64,000 bases of DNA from Lachnospiraceae bacterium (GCA_017500935.1 JAFVXW010000046.1:1-64000), one strand, 5' to 3'; shown: positions 24,415-34,610, numbered from the stretch's first letter. Translations and numbers: made by a program. Notes: generated by a model not told the origin, from the sequence alone.

Positions 24415-25401
24415 TTACAGCAGATGCGCTCTTAATTCTTCACCGCTCTGTGCGGAAAGATATGCGGGTGCGATGTCAAAAATAGTCTTGCAGCCGCTCA
24501 TGCCTTCTTTCTGCATACGGTAAGCTGCTCTTGCGCAGGCTACGATCACAGAACCTGTAAATTCGGGATTGGAATCCAGTTTCAGGCTGTATTCGATCAC
24601 ATGCTTATGCTCACCGTTTAAGCCGGTCACACCGGTTCTGATCACAGAACCGCCATGGGGCAGTCCGCTGTGGTCACGTTTCATCTCTTCTTCTGTAATA
24701 AAATGTACGGTTGTATTGTAATCTGCAAAATAGTTGGGCATGGTCACGATCTGTTCACGGATCTTTTCAATATCTGCGCCTTCCTCTGCCACCACAAAGC
24801 ATTCTCTGGTATGCTTGTCTCTGGTAGTCAGTTCAGGATTGCTGCCGCTTCTTACCGCCTCCTGTGCTTCAGGCACCGGAATGGTGTACTGTCTGCAGTC
24901 CTTAACTCCCTCAATTCTTCTTACGGCATCGGAATGTCCCTGGGAAACACCTTTTCCCCAGAAGGTATAATCCTGTCCTTCGGGCAGCACGCAGTTGGCG
25001 TACAGACGATTTAAAGAAAACATACCGGGATCCCATCCGCAGGAAATGATGCCGATCTTGCCGGACTGTTTTGCTGCTGCATCCACTGCCGCATAGTGCT
25101 GCGGGATCTTTGCGTGGGTGTCAAAGCTGTCAACCACATTGTACATGGAAGCATATCGGGGAGTCTGCACAGGCAGGTCTGTCGCAGAACCGCCGCAGAG
25201 AATCAGCACATCGATCTGATCCTGCATGGTTTCCAGTGCATCGATTCCGTATACAGGCACATCTGCACTCGCGATCTTTAAACTCTCCGGATTGCGGCGG
25301 GTAAATACCGCAGTCAGCTCCATATCCTTATTCTGACGCAGGGATGCTTCCACACCTCTGCCAAGATTTCCGTATCCTAAAATACCAACTCTGATACTCA
25401 T
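24415..25401 (-). CDS. ddh: meso-Diaminopimelate D-dehydrogenase
   Basis: 328 residues with an N-terminal Rossmann motif (GILGYGNLGRGVE) and the Ddh features VVDSFDTHAKIP and CGWDPGMFSLNR. It makes meso-DAP from tetrahydrodipicolinate in one NADPH-linked step for wall and lysine (family knowledge). Start ATG with GAGGAG 9 bases upstream; an upstream GTG is less likely. Its neighbours are also wall genes (lysozyme, amidase). Confidence 0.95.
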   Translation of the reverse strand: MSIRVGILGYGNLGRGVEASLRQNKDMELTAVFTRRNPESLKIASADVPVYGIDALETMQDQIDVLILCGGSATDLPVQTPRYASMYNVVDSFDTHAKIPQHYAAVDAAAKQSGKIGIISCGWDPGMFSLNRLYANCVLPEGQDYTFWGKGVSQGHSDAVRRIEGVKDCRQYTIPVPEAQEAVRSGSNPELTTRDKHTRECFVVAEEGADIEKIREQIVTMPNYFADYNTTVHFITEEEMKRDHSGLPHGGSVIRTGVTGLNGEHKHVIEYSLKLDSNPEFTGSVIVACARAAYRMQKEGMSGCKTIFDIAPAYLSAQSGEELRAHLL

Positions 25402-25519
25402 AATATTCACTCCTCATTCACTTGTCACAGGATCATCTCCGTCATGCCTGTGTTCTGGACTTTACACTCTGCTATTTTAACATAAACACATAAAATGTAA
25501 AACGTTTTTTTCTGTCACT

Positions 25520-26317
25520 TTATTCCATGTACTCAAAATCCTTATTTCCTATCAGGGTATTTTCCAGATAAATATCAATATCCGCAAGCAGATATTCCCA
25601 TTCATCCGGATTTTCCACATAATAGACCGGACAGGGCTTTCCACCGGCATCAAAATGGCGTTTCACATCAAAAATGCCCAGATCATATTCCATCAAAAGC
25701 CAGGCTGTCAGCTCGATCAGCGATTGTCTGGTCGCTTCCGTAAAAACGCCGCTTTCATCCAGATAACAGCACTCAATGGAAACAGAATTATAATTATGCT
25801 CCTTCACCGCATATCCGATTTCTTTAAGCGGCAGACACTGTATGATCTCCCCTTCATATCCGATCACATAATGCGCTGATGCTGAAGTTTCTCCCGTGCT
25901 GCCAAGATTTTCAAAATAGCTGCGGTTCTGCAAAGCAGTCGTTCCCGGATTGGCTGTATAATGAATAAAAATCTCTGTCACAGCTTCCAGTTTTTCCTGC
26001 GGTCTGGAATATTCATTGGGAGTCAGAAACTCTTCCTCTATTTGGGGCTTTGGCAGCGGATTGACCCAGTCTGCCGGCCTTTTGTCTCTCTGTTCCTCAT
26101 TTGTATCTGCTGTTTCCTGTACAGTCTCTGCCTGTACTTCCTGTGTTTGTTCAACTGCGGCAGCAGGCTCACTGTTTTTCTCAGCTTTAAACCGCCCGAT
26201 CTTCCACGCACAAAACGCAGCCGCCGCTGCACATATTACAATGCCCGCATAGATCAGCAATCTGATTTGTTTTGAATATGATCTTTTGCCCATTTTTTTG
26301 TTTCTATTCTTTTGCAT
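25520..26317 (-). CDS. N-acetylmuramoyl-L-alanine amidase (PGRP/Amidase_2), membrane-anchored
   Basis: 265 residues: basic start, membrane segment (about 18-40), Glu/Gln/Thr-rich linker, then an Amidase_2 domain with zinc ligands expected in EIFIHYTA, SAHYVIG and RHFDAGGKPCP. It cleaves the lactyl-amide bond of peptidoglycan (family knowledge). The ATG follows AGGGGGAAACGG; this site lies in the 3' arm of the aspS terminator hairpin and the U-run is the spacer, an unusual arrangement. Confidence 0.88.
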   Translation of the reverse strand: MQKNRNKKMGKRSYSKQIRLLIYAGIVICAAAAAFCAWKIGRFKAEKNSEPAAAVEQTQEVQAETVQETADTNEEQRDKRPADWVNPLPKPQIEEEFLTPNEYSRPQEKLEAVTEIFIHYTANPGTTALQNRSYFENLGSTGETSASAHYVIGYEGEIIQCLPLKEIGYAVKEHNYNSVSIECCYLDESGVFTEATRQSLIELTAWLLMEYDLGIFDVKRHFDAGGKPCPVYYVENPDEWEYLLADIDIYLENTLIGNKDFEYME

Positions 26318-26371
26318 AAAAACCGTTTCCCCCTGCATGATATTTCTACGATACAGAGGAAAACGGTTTTT
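26318..26371 (-). terminator. aspS terminator that contains the amidase ribosome site
   Basis: Minus-strand 5' arm AAAAACCGTTTTCC (26358-26371) pairs with GGGGAAACGGTTTTT (26318-26332) around a loop of about 25 bases. The U-run runs straight into the amidase ATG at 26317. It should stop aspS transcripts and hide the amidase GGGGGA site when folded. Confidence 0.75.
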
Positions 26372-26402
26372 CATTTTTAACAGTTTCTTATGGATTTCTT
26401 AA

Positions 26403-28202
26403 TTATTCTTCTGTTTCTGCAGGTGCCGCGATCGCAATGCCAAGTTCTGTAAGCTGCTTGTCTTCTACCACGTCAGGTGCATTGGTCATCAGACAGGAAG
26501 CGTCTTTTACCTTAGGGAATGCGATAACTTCACGGATGCTGTCTGCACCGGTCAGAAGCATTACCAGACGGTCAAGACCGTATGCCAGACCTGCATGAGG
26601 GGGTACACCGTATTTGAATGCATCCAGAAGGAAGCCGAACTGCTCATGTGCTTTTTCCTTGGTAAAGCCAAGTGCAGTAAACATTCTTTCCTGTACGTCA
26701 TCCTGGAAAATACGCACGCTGCCGCCGCCAAGTTCCACACCGTTTAATACGATGTCGTAAGCTTTAGCGCGAACCTTGCCGGGATCGATTTCCAGCAGAG
26801 GAAGGTCTTCTTCCATGGGCATGGTGAAAGGATGATGCATTGCCATGTATCTGCCTTCTTCTTCGCTGTATTCAAACTGAGGGAATTCAACTACCCAAAG
26901 GAAATTGAATTTGGAGTGGTCGATCAGGCCCATCTGTTCGCCCAGTTCCAGACGCAGTGCGCCTAAAACGCTCCAAACAATATTGTTTTTGTCAGCTGCA
27001 AACAGCAGTAAGTCGCCGGGCTGACCGTCCATAGCTGCAACTAACGCTGCCAGTTCTTCTTCTGTCATGAATTTTGCAAAAGAGGACTTGTAGGAGCCGT
27101 CTTCCTGTACTGCCAGATAAGCCAGACCCTTTGCGCCGTAGCCCTTTGCAAACTCAACAAGAGCGTCGATTTTCTTTCTGGGCATACCAGCCTGTCCCTT
27201 CGCATTCAGACCGCGAACAGAACCGCCGTTTTCCAGAGCGCCCTTAAATACTGCAAAATTGCAGCCTGCAACTACATCAGATACATTTACCAGTTCCATG
27301 CCGAAACGGGTATCAGGCTTATCAGAACCGTAACGGTTCATGGCATCTTCCCATCTGATACGGGGCAGAGGAAGTTCAATATCCAGTCCGATCGCTTCTT
27401 TGCATACATACTGGATCAGTCTTTCATTTACATCGATAACATCGTCAACATCAACGAAGGAGAGCTCCATGTCAACCTGGGTAAATTCAGGCTGTCTGTC
27501 TGCACGCAGGTCCTCGTCACGGAAGCACTTTGCGATCTGGAAGTATCTGTCGTAACCGGAGCACATAAGCAGCTGCTTAAAGATCTGGGGAGACTGGGGC
27601 AGCGCATAGAAAGTGCCGGGATGTACACGGGAAGGAACCAGATAGTCACGTGCGCCTTCGGGTGTGGATTTGCACAGAATAGGGGTTTCAATTTCCATGA
27701 AACCTTCATCTGTCAGGAATCTGCGGTAAGCTGCTGCGATCTTGCTTCTTAAAATGATCTTCTGCTGCTGGTCAGGTCTTCTTAAATCCAGATAACGGTA
27801 TTTTAAACGGATATCTTCCTTGGTCTTGGAATTGGACTCAATGGGGAAAGGAGGGGTCTGTGCTTCGGAAAGAATACGAACTTCCTTTGCACGGATCTCG
27901 ATATCGCCTGTAGCCAGATTTTCATTGACTGCGCCGGAACGCTTCTCAACAGTACCTACAACTGCGATAACGAACTCACTGCGCAGCTTTTCAGCCTTTG
28001 CAAAGTTCTCTGCGCCGCAGTCGCTCTCTTCAAAAATAACCTGTAAAAGGCCGGCACGGTCTCTCATATCCACGAAAATGATGCCGCCTTTGTTTCTCTG
28101 TTTTGCAACCCAGCCCATTACGGTAACACTCTGACCAACCAGTGCATTGGTCACTTCGCCGCAGCGGCAGGTTCTTTTTAAACCTTTCATTGTTTCAGCC
28201 AT
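26403..28202 (-). CDS. aspS: Aspartate--tRNA ligase
   Basis: 599 residues, bacterial class IIb AspRS: OB-fold anticodon domain (GWVAKQRNKGGIIFVDMRDR), catalytic core with YRYLDLRR and FRDEDLRADRQPEFTQ, GAD insertion, and motif 3 GLAYGLDRLVMLL. Charges tRNA-Asp (family knowledge). It follows hisS by 14 bases; no T-box fits in that gap. Start ATG with GGAGG. Confidence 0.97.
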   Translation of the reverse strand: MAETMKGLKRTCRCGEVTNALVGQSVTVMGWVAKQRNKGGIIFVDMRDRAGLLQVIFEESDCGAENFAKAEKLRSEFVIAVVGTVEKRSGAVNENLATGDIEIRAKEVRILSEAQTPPFPIESNSKTKEDIRLKYRYLDLRRPDQQQKIILRSKIAAAYRRFLTDEGFMEIETPILCKSTPEGARDYLVPSRVHPGTFYALPQSPQIFKQLLMCSGYDRYFQIAKCFRDEDLRADRQPEFTQVDMELSFVDVDDVIDVNERLIQYVCKEAIGLDIELPLPRIRWEDAMNRYGSDKPDTRFGMELVNVSDVVAGCNFAVFKGALENGGSVRGLNAKGQAGMPRKKIDALVEFAKGYGAKGLAYLAVQEDGSYKSSFAKFMTEEELAALVAAMDGQPGDLLLFAADKNNIVWSVLGALRLELGEQMGLIDHSKFNFLWVVEFPQFEYSEEEGRYMAMHHPFTMPMEEDLPLLEIDPGKVRAKAYDIVLNGVELGGGSVRIFQDDVQERMFTALGFTKEKAHEQFGFLLDAFKYGVPPHAGLAYGLDRLVMLLTGADSIREVIAFPKVKDASCLMTNAPDVVEDKQLTELGIAIAAPAETEE

Positions 28203-28216
28203 GATTTGCCTCCTGC

Positions 28217-29476
28217 TTATTTCAACGGATTCTTATAGAATTCCTTAAATTCTTCGTATCCTTCTTTGATCAGCTGATCCTTCTGGAACTTCTTGTTCTT
28301 GTTCATACGTGCAACCAGTACCTGGGTACCGTCTGCTCTTGCAGCCTGTGCCTGTGCGATCACGTCGCAGAGAGTCTGACCTGCAACGCCTTTTTCCACC
28401 AGATATGCCACTTTTTTAGGCTGGCTGGGAATCTGGAAGCCATTTTCCATCATGATCAGAATGATTCTTTCAAAACCGATGGAGAAACCGCATGCGGGAA
28501 CATCGTTGCCGGTAAACTTGCCTACCATCTTGTCGTAACGTCCGCCGCCGCCGCAGCTGCCGCCGAACTCAGGCATTGCAATCTCAAAAATAGTACCGGT
28601 GTAATAGGACATACCGCGCACCAGAGTAGGGTCAAATACGATCTCAAACTGGGATGCCTTGGTTGCTTTTACGCTGGCAATGATCTCCTGTAAGCTTGCT
28701 TCCACTTCAGGATCCAAAAATCCGGTCAGTGCCTGTGCCAGATAGGAAAGTCCGTCTTCTGCCTTCTCCAGATTTACAAACAGATCCATATATTTTGCAA
28801 CAGATTCTTCTGCAAAACCTGTCTTCTTTAATTCTTCCGCAACACCGTCAACACCGATCTTGTCCATCTTGTCAAGAATGATGAATACGGTATCAAACTC
28901 TTCCTCCGGGAAACCGCTGTAAGCAGCCATCGCCTTTAAGATACGTCTTTCGTTGATACGGATCTGGAAATTCTTAAAGCCAAGCTTGCCAAGAGTGGTG
29001 GTGGTAGCCAGGATCAGCTCAATCTCTGCCAGATTGGAAGGTTCTCCCAAAATATCAATGTCACACTGCATAAACTGACGGTAACGGCCCTTCTGGGGTC
29101 TGTCAGCACGCCATACATTGCCCATCTGCAGTGCCTTGAAAGGAGAGGGAAGTTCGTTGGCATGATTGGAATAGTAACGAACCAGCGGCACAGTCAGGTC
29201 ATAACGCAGACCGCCGTCCACCAGATCAGCTTCTTCCTTTGCAGTCTCCAGATTCAGCTTCTCGCCTCTTTTTAAGATCTTAAAGATCAGTTTTTCATTT
29301 TCACCGCCCTGCTTGTTGCTTAAGTTGGCGATGTTCTCCACGCAGGGAGTCTCGATGGATGTAAAACCAAACTGTGCGTAGGTTTCCTTGATCACACCGA
29401 TACAGTAATCCCGCAGCTGCATTTCTGCGGGCATGATATCTTTCATGCCGGTAACCGGCTTTTTGCTCAGTGCCAT
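28217..29476 (-). CDS. hisS: Histidine--tRNA ligase
   Basis: 419 residues, class II HisRS with GMKDIMPAEMQLRD at the start, the histidine-binding RGMSYYTGTIFEIA motif, motif 3 GFSIGFERIILIM, and a C-terminal anticodon domain. Start ATG with AGGAGG. It is in the apt-relA operon run, 39 bases after hemZ. Confidence 0.96.
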   Translation of the reverse strand: MALSKKPVTGMKDIMPAEMQLRDYCIGVIKETYAQFGFTSIETPCVENIANLSNKQGGENEKLIFKILKRGEKLNLETAKEEADLVDGGLRYDLTVPLVRYYSNHANELPSPFKALQMGNVWRADRPQKGRYRQFMQCDIDILGEPSNLAEIELILATTTTLGKLGFKNFQIRINERRILKAMAAYSGFPEEEFDTVFIILDKMDKIGVDGVAEELKKTGFAEESVAKYMDLFVNLEKAEDGLSYLAQALTGFLDPEVEASLQEIIASVKATKASQFEIVFDPTLVRGMSYYTGTIFEIAMPEFGGSCGGGGRYDKMVGKFTGNDVPACGFSIGFERIILIMMENGFQIPSQPKKVAYLVEKGVAGQTLCDVIAQAQAARADGTQVLVARMNKNKKFQKDQLIKEGYEEFKEFYKNPLK

Positions 29477-29515
29477 GTATTCCTCCTAAGTATCATTCAT
29501 CAGATTCTATCTATT

Positions 29516-30988
29516 TTACACTGTTTGTTCCTGTTTTTCAAGACACAAAAGCTGTCTCTTGCGCTCGATCATCTCGTCAATGCGGTCAATATAAAGAGCC
29601 ACATCCTTTACATTGTCACAGCGTTCGATCCTGCCGTCACCAAAAACCACCTTGGAAATAGTTCCCGCGCCGATGGCCATGATGGATTCCTTTTCTTCCA
29701 TGATCAGAATATTGTAAATACCGGCCTTTCCGGGCTTTGCATATCCCACATTTTCAAAATTGCCGGACATATTTTTCTGACGGTACAGATAATACGGCTC
29801 CATTCCCATTGCCTTTGCGCCTGCTGCCGCAATTTCCATGGTCTGATCGGTATTGTTGAGCGTGGAAATTCCATTATCCTGTATCCACTGCGCCAGTCTG
29901 GATGCCCGCTTAACAGCAAGGGAATGCACTGTCAGGCTGTCAGGATCCAGTTCTTTTACCCGCTCAATGGTATTGGCAACATCTGCCTCATCCTCTCCGG
30001 GAAGTCCCAGGATCAGATCCATATTAATGTTGTCAAAACCGATCTCCCGCGCCAGCTTATAGGCTTCGATCACCTGCTCCACGGTATGGCGCCTGCCGAT
30101 CATGCGCAGCGTTTCATCCTTCATGGTCTGGGGATTGACAGAAATTCTGGTCACGCCGTATTTTTTGAGCACTTCCAGCTTTTCTCTTGTAATGCTGTCT
30201 GCGCGTCCCGCTTCCACGGTAAATTCCTGCACATGACTAAAGTCAAAGCTTTCCCTGACTTTGGAAAGCAGTCTTTCCAGTTCGTCTGCCTCCAGCGTTG
30301 TGGGCGTTCCGCCGCCGATATAAACACTGTCCAAAATCCTGTCCCTGCAGGCTTCTTTTACAAAGTCAATTTCCTTTTCCATGGCGGCAAGGTATTCGCT
30401 GACCCTGTTTTTCCATGCACAGATCGGATAGGATGTAAAAGAACAGTACAGACATGTGGTTGGACAAAACGGAATTCCGATATAAAGGCTGTAACCGTCC
30501 TCATAATGAATATCTGCTAAAATTTCCTGCTCTCTTTTTGCAATATCAATGGAAAGCTCTGTTTTTTCTGCGGATGCAAGATAAGTATCCTGCATGTAGC
30601 TTCGGATCTCATCCTCGCTTTTTCCTTCTTCCAGAAGCTGCATGGCAATCTTGGTGGGACGTATTCCTGTCAGGGTTCCCCAGGGGAGCTTTTGTCCGGT
30701 CAGTTCAGAAAGCATACCGTACAAAAGCTGCTTTAAGCTGTTTTTTACCTCACTGCGTTCAAGCTTATTTGTGTTACAGGCATAAAAATAAGACTGCGGA
30801 CCGCAATTATAGCCTGCTGTAATACTTTCTTCTGCAAAGCGCACGAAAAACGCCGGTAAACCGGCGTCGCTTGTAAGCTCCTTTTCCCCTTCCACAAAAA
30901 CCTTAACATCCTGCGCAGGATAAAAAGCTTTGATCAGGGAATGGATATCGTAGGCAAATTTATCTTCATTTAATGTTACAACTATCAT
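29516..30988 (-). CDS. hemZ: HemZ-type radical-SAM coproporphyrinogen dehydrogenase
   Basis: 490 residues. An N-terminal HemZ-specific region (1-160) is followed by a radical-SAM core with CPTTCLYC (CxxxCxxC) and GGGTPTT, and a HemN-like C-terminus. The family is named for oxygen-independent coproporphyrinogen III oxidation, but many HemZ-like proteins in anaerobes lack a proven role, so the exact reaction is uncertain. It lies between the MBL hydrolase and hisS. Confidence 0.88.
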   Translation of the reverse strand: MIVVTLNEDKFAYDIHSLIKAFYPAQDVKVFVEGEKELTSDAGLPAFFVRFAEESITAGYNCGPQSYFYACNTNKLERSEVKNSLKQLLYGMLSELTGQKLPWGTLTGIRPTKIAMQLLEEGKSEDEIRSYMQDTYLASAEKTELSIDIAKREQEILADIHYEDGYSLYIGIPFCPTTCLYCSFTSYPICAWKNRVSEYLAAMEKEIDFVKEACRDRILDSVYIGGGTPTTLEADELERLLSKVRESFDFSHVQEFTVEAGRADSITREKLEVLKKYGVTRISVNPQTMKDETLRMIGRRHTVEQVIEAYKLAREIGFDNINMDLILGLPGEDEADVANTIERVKELDPDSLTVHSLAVKRASRLAQWIQDNGISTLNNTDQTMEIAAAGAKAMGMEPYYLYRQKNMSGNFENVGYAKPGKAGIYNILIMEEKESIMAIGAGTISKVVFGDGRIERCDNVKDVALYIDRIDEMIERKRQLLCLEKQEQTV

Positions 30989-31016
30989 CTGTCGATCTTT
31001 ACCTCTTTCAAATCAA

Positions 31017-31649
31017 TCACTGCACAAAGGGATTAAATTTCTTTTCTGCAGCGATAGTGGTTGCATTTCCGTGACCGGGATATACTTTTGTCTCGTCCGG
31101 AAGCACAAACAGCTTTTCTTTAATGGAATTGATCAGTTTTGTCATGCTGCCTGTAGGAAAATCGGTTCTTCCCACTGAGGATTCAAACAGGGTATCTCCT
31201 GATACTAAAAATCCGGCTTCCTCCACATAATAACAGCAGCTGCCGATGGTATGACCGGGTGTTGCGATCACTTTGATCTTCATGCCGCAAAGTTCCAGCT
31301 CCTGACCGTCAACCAGCCATTCATCAGGAATAATGGTGCATTTTCTGCCGAAGTTGGCAGACACGTTCACATGCGCATCCTGACAAACCACTTTTTCTGC
31401 CACAGTCGCATAAATCTTTGCACCGCTTTCTTCACGCATCTTCTGTGCGCCGTAAATATGGTCAAAATGACCGTGGGTCAGCAGAATTTCTTTTACCAAA
31501 AGACCTTTCTGCTTCAGTGCTGCATACAGTTCTGCACCGCGGTCAGCAGGATCGACCAGTACCACATCAGAACTTCCTTCACGGTATAAAAAATAACAGT
31601 TGGTTGCACATGCGCCAAGGGTCATGCGTCCGATCTTAATCTCGCCCAT
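31017..31649 (-). CDS. Metallo-beta-lactamase-fold hydrolase (glyoxalase II-like)
   Basis: 210 residues with zinc-binding THGHFDHIYG, then PGHTIGSC, SGDTLFESSVGRTD and a final PGHGNATTI. This is the glyoxalase II/YqgX pattern; the usual activity is thioester hydrolysis. Start ATG with GGAGG 7 bases upstream, chosen over a 24-codon extension that overlaps relA. 16 bases follow the relA stop. Confidence 0.88.
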   Translation of the reverse strand: MGEIKIGRMTLGACATNCYFLYREGSSDVVLVDPADRGAELYAALKQKGLLVKEILLTHGHFDHIYGAQKMREESGAKIYATVAEKVVCQDAHVNVSANFGRKCTIIPDEWLVDGQELELCGMKIKVIATPGHTIGSCCYYVEEAGFLVSGDTLFESSVGRTDFPTGSMTKLINSIKEKLFVLPDETKVYPGHGNATTIAAEKKFNPFVQ

Positions 31650-31665
31650 ATATTCCTCCGTTGTT

Positions 31666-33993
31666 TCAGCCGCTGGTTCTTTCAATATCCACAACGCTTT
31701 CAATGCTGCGAAGCTTTGCAATAACCTGATTCATTTCCTCTCTGTTGGAAATCTGGAATGCGGTGGACAAAGTTACCAGTCCCTGTTTATTGATTCTAGT
31801 GTTCATGGAAGCAATGTCAATATTGCGTTCTGTCAAAGTCTTACTGATATCTGCCAAAAGACCGCTTCTGTTGTGTGCAAAAATATTGACCTCAACCACA
31901 TATTTTTCATTGGGTGCGCTGGATGCACTGTGTTCCCAATCTGCCTCGATCAGACGTGCGCGTTCCATTTCAGGAAGATTAAGCACATTGATACAGTCTG
32001 TACGATGGATCGTCACACCTCTTCCGCGGGTCACAAAACCCACGATCTCATCTCCGGGCACAGGGGAACAGCACTTGGAAAAACGCACTGCCACATCATG
32101 AATCCCCTTAACAGTAATGCCGTTTTTGCTGCGGGGACGCATCTGACGGCTTTGATTTGCCGCACTCTCCGCAATAGATGCCAGTACTTCTTCATTGCTG
32201 ATGATTCTGGGATGATCCTTGTCATACAGCTCCTGCATACGGTTGGCCACCTGACCTTCTTTTAAGGCGCCGTGACCGATCGCAGCCAGAACACTGTCCC
32301 AGTCCATAAAGCCGTATTTTCTCATGACCCCGTTCTGATATTCCGGTTTCATGATATCGCCAAGATTGATGGCGCGTGCTTTACAGTATGCATAAAACAT
32401 ATCCTTGCCTTTGGATATGTGTTCTTCTTTCAAAGAACTCTTAAACCACTGATTGATCTTATTCTTGGCCTGTGTACTCTTAACGATATTGAGCCAGTCG
32501 CGGCTGGGGCCTTTGGTGTTCTGGGAAGTCAGAATCTCGACTCTGTCGCCGTTTTGCAGCTCATAATCAATGGTAACCAGTCTGTCATTGACTCTGGCGC
32601 CGATCATACGGTTGCCGACTGCGGAATGAACGCAGTATGCAAAGTCAATAGGGGTAGATCCTGCCGGCAGTGTTTTTACATCACCGGTAGGAGTAAAACA
32701 GTATACACTGTCCGAAAACAGATCCAGATCGCTCTTTAACATCTTCATGAACTCTCTGTTGTCGGACATATCCCGCTGCCATTCCAGAATCTGGCGCAGC
32801 CAGGAAAGCTTCTCTTCTTCCTGCGCCTCCACTTTTTTGCCGTCGGAGGCTTCTTTATATTTCCAGTGGGCAGCAATACCAAACTCAGCCACTTTATGCA
32901 TTTCCATGGTACGGATCTGAATCTCAAAGGGCTGACCCATCGTACCGATCAGTGTGGTATGCAGTGACTGATACATATTGGGCTTGGGCATTGCGATATA
33001 ATCTTTGAAACGGCCGGGAATCGGCTTATACATTTCATGGATCACACCAAGAGACGCATAACAGTCTTTTACAGAATCCACAATAATGCGGACTGCAAAC
33101 AGGTCATAAATCTGATCCAGCGTCTTATTCTGGTTTTTCATCTTTTTATAGATACTGAAAAAATGCTTGACGCGTCCGTCCACTCTTGCCTTGATGCCTG
33201 CGTGGTGAATATGCTTCTGCACTTCCATAACAATGTTCTGGATATACTGCTCGCGTTCACTTTTACGCATGGAAATCTTATCCACCAGATCATAATACAC
33301 ATCCGGCTCCAGATATTTTAGGGAAAGATCATCCAGCTCAACCTTGATCTTGGAAATACCAAGACGCTGGGCCAGCGGTGCATAGATGTCCATGGTTTCA
33401 CGGGCAATACGCTGCTGCTTTTCCGGCGGCATATGCTTTAAGGTACGCATATTGTGCAGGCGGTCAGCCAGCTTGATCATGATAACGCGGATATCCTTGG
33501 CCATTGCAAGAAACATCTTACGAAGGTTCTCAGCCTGCATCTCAAGCTGTGCCTCTGTCTTATTCCCGGCATTGTTGGTCAAAGTCAGCTGTTTTAATTT
33601 GGTCACACCGTCAACAAGCAGTGCTACATCACTGCCGAATCTGGCACTGATCTCTTCGCCGGTCATAATGGTATCTTCCACAACATCATGCAAAAGACCT
33701 GCGATGATCGTTTCCTTATCCAGTTCCAGATCAGCCAGAATGATCGACACGCAAAGCGGATGTATGATATAGGGCTCACCTGATTTGCGCACCTGTGACT
33801 TATGTGCTTCATAAGCGATCCGGTAAGCCTCCTCGATCATGGTAAAATCGTCGGAGGGATGATACTTGCGGATGTGATCGATCAGATCCTTATAGAGTTC
33901 TTCCGGGCTTTTAAATTCCTGAATATCCTCAATACGTCCGTCATCCAGCACAAATTCAGTTGCTATAGGTTGTAATATCTGTTCTTCTGTCAT
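31666..33993 (-). CDS. relA: Bifunctional (p)ppGpp synthetase/hydrolase (Rel)
   Basis: 775 residues: HD hydrolase domain (LLHDVVEDT), RelA/SpoT synthetase domain (PIPGRFKDYIAMPKPNMYQS), TGS domain (VKTLPAGSTPIDFAYCVHS), zinc-finger/helical region and C-terminal ACT domain. Makes and degrades the stringent-response alarmone (family knowledge); HD residues look intact, so it should do both. It follows apt by 27 bases, the common Firmicute apt-relA pair. Confidence 0.96.
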   Translation of the reverse strand: MTEEQILQPIATEFVLDDGRIEDIQEFKSPEELYKDLIDHIRKYHPSDDFTMIEEAYRIAYEAHKSQVRKSGEPYIIHPLCVSIILADLELDKETIIAGLLHDVVEDTIMTGEEISARFGSDVALLVDGVTKLKQLTLTNNAGNKTEAQLEMQAENLRKMFLAMAKDIRVIMIKLADRLHNMRTLKHMPPEKQQRIARETMDIYAPLAQRLGISKIKVELDDLSLKYLEPDVYYDLVDKISMRKSEREQYIQNIVMEVQKHIHHAGIKARVDGRVKHFFSIYKKMKNQNKTLDQIYDLFAVRIIVDSVKDCYASLGVIHEMYKPIPGRFKDYIAMPKPNMYQSLHTTLIGTMGQPFEIQIRTMEMHKVAEFGIAAHWKYKEASDGKKVEAQEEEKLSWLRQILEWQRDMSDNREFMKMLKSDLDLFSDSVYCFTPTGDVKTLPAGSTPIDFAYCVHSAVGNRMIGARVNDRLVTIDYELQNGDRVEILTSQNTKGPSRDWLNIVKSTQAKNKINQWFKSSLKEEHISKGKDMFYAYCKARAINLGDIMKPEYQNGVMRKYGFMDWDSVLAAIGHGALKEGQVANRMQELYDKDHPRIISNEEVLASIAESAANQSRQMRPRSKNGITVKGIHDVAVRFSKCCSPVPGDEIVGFVTRGRGVTIHRTDCINVLNLPEMERARLIEADWEHSASSAPNEKYVVEVNIFAHNRSGLLADISKTLTERNIDIASMNTRINKQGLVTLSTAFQISNREEMNQVIAKLRSIESVVDIERTSG

Positions 33994-34020
33994 GTCAGTA
34001 ATTACCTTTTATTGTCACGA

Positions 34021-34542
34021 TTATTTGCCGGGATAACGGATTGCTGAATCCAGTCTGTATCCTTCTATCTTCTTTCTTCCTTCCAGTCCTGCCAGCTCGA
34101 TCATTACAACCACACCGGCAACCACGCCGCCCAGGGATTCGATCAGCTTGATCATGGCTTCCGTTGTACCGCCGGTCGCGATCAGATCATCCACCAGAAG
34201 AACTCTCTGTCCGGGCTTGATGGAATCCTTATGCATTTCGATCACAGCAGTGCCGTATTCCAGATCATATTCCTGTGCGACAGTTTCGCAGGGAAGTTTT
34301 CCTTTTTTACGGATCAGCACAAGAGGCTTATGACGGTTATATGCAATAGGTGCACCAAAAATGAATCCCCTGGATTCTGCTCCGGCAACCACATCATATT
34401 CCAGATCTTCCACCAGCTTTTCCATGGTATCCACTGCAAGCTTAAATCCGTCTGCATCTTCCACAACACTGGTCACATCTCTGAAAACAATTCCTTCGAT
34501 CGGGAAATCCGGTATGCTTCTAACATATTCTTCCAGTTTTTT
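34021..34542 (-). CDS. apt: Adenine phosphoribosyltransferase
   Basis: 173 residues, the usual length, starting MKKLEEYVRSIPDFPIEGI. PRPP-binding motif VLLVDDLIATGGT. Converts adenine to AMP (family knowledge). The ATG with GAGAGG upstream is preferred over an earlier TTG frame. It is the first gene of the run to aspS, behind a strong promoter. Confidence 0.95.
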   Translation of the reverse strand, partial: KKLEEYVRSIPDFPIEGIVFRDVTSVVEDADGFKLAVDTMEKLVEDLEYDVVAGAESRGFIFGAPIAYNRHKPLVLIRKKGKLPCETVAQEYDLEYGTAVIEMHKDSIKPGQRVLLVDDLIATGGTTEAMIKLIESLGGVVAGVVVMIELAGLEGRKKIEGYRLDSAIRYPGK

Positions 34543-34610
34543 CATCAGCCTATGCCTCTCTTTTCCTGTTTTTGTGATCAAAATATGAACAAATTATAAA
34601 AATATACTCT

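Noticed and set aside
28203-28216. Possible T-box riboswitch ahead of aspS or hisS
   Set aside because: Gaps of 14 and 39 bases are far too short, and no T-box motif is present.
29525-30520. Long plus-strand open frame opposite hemZ (and similar ones opposite secDF and the lysozyme)
   Set aside because: No start signals or homology; the minus-strand genes have full domains and ribosome sites.
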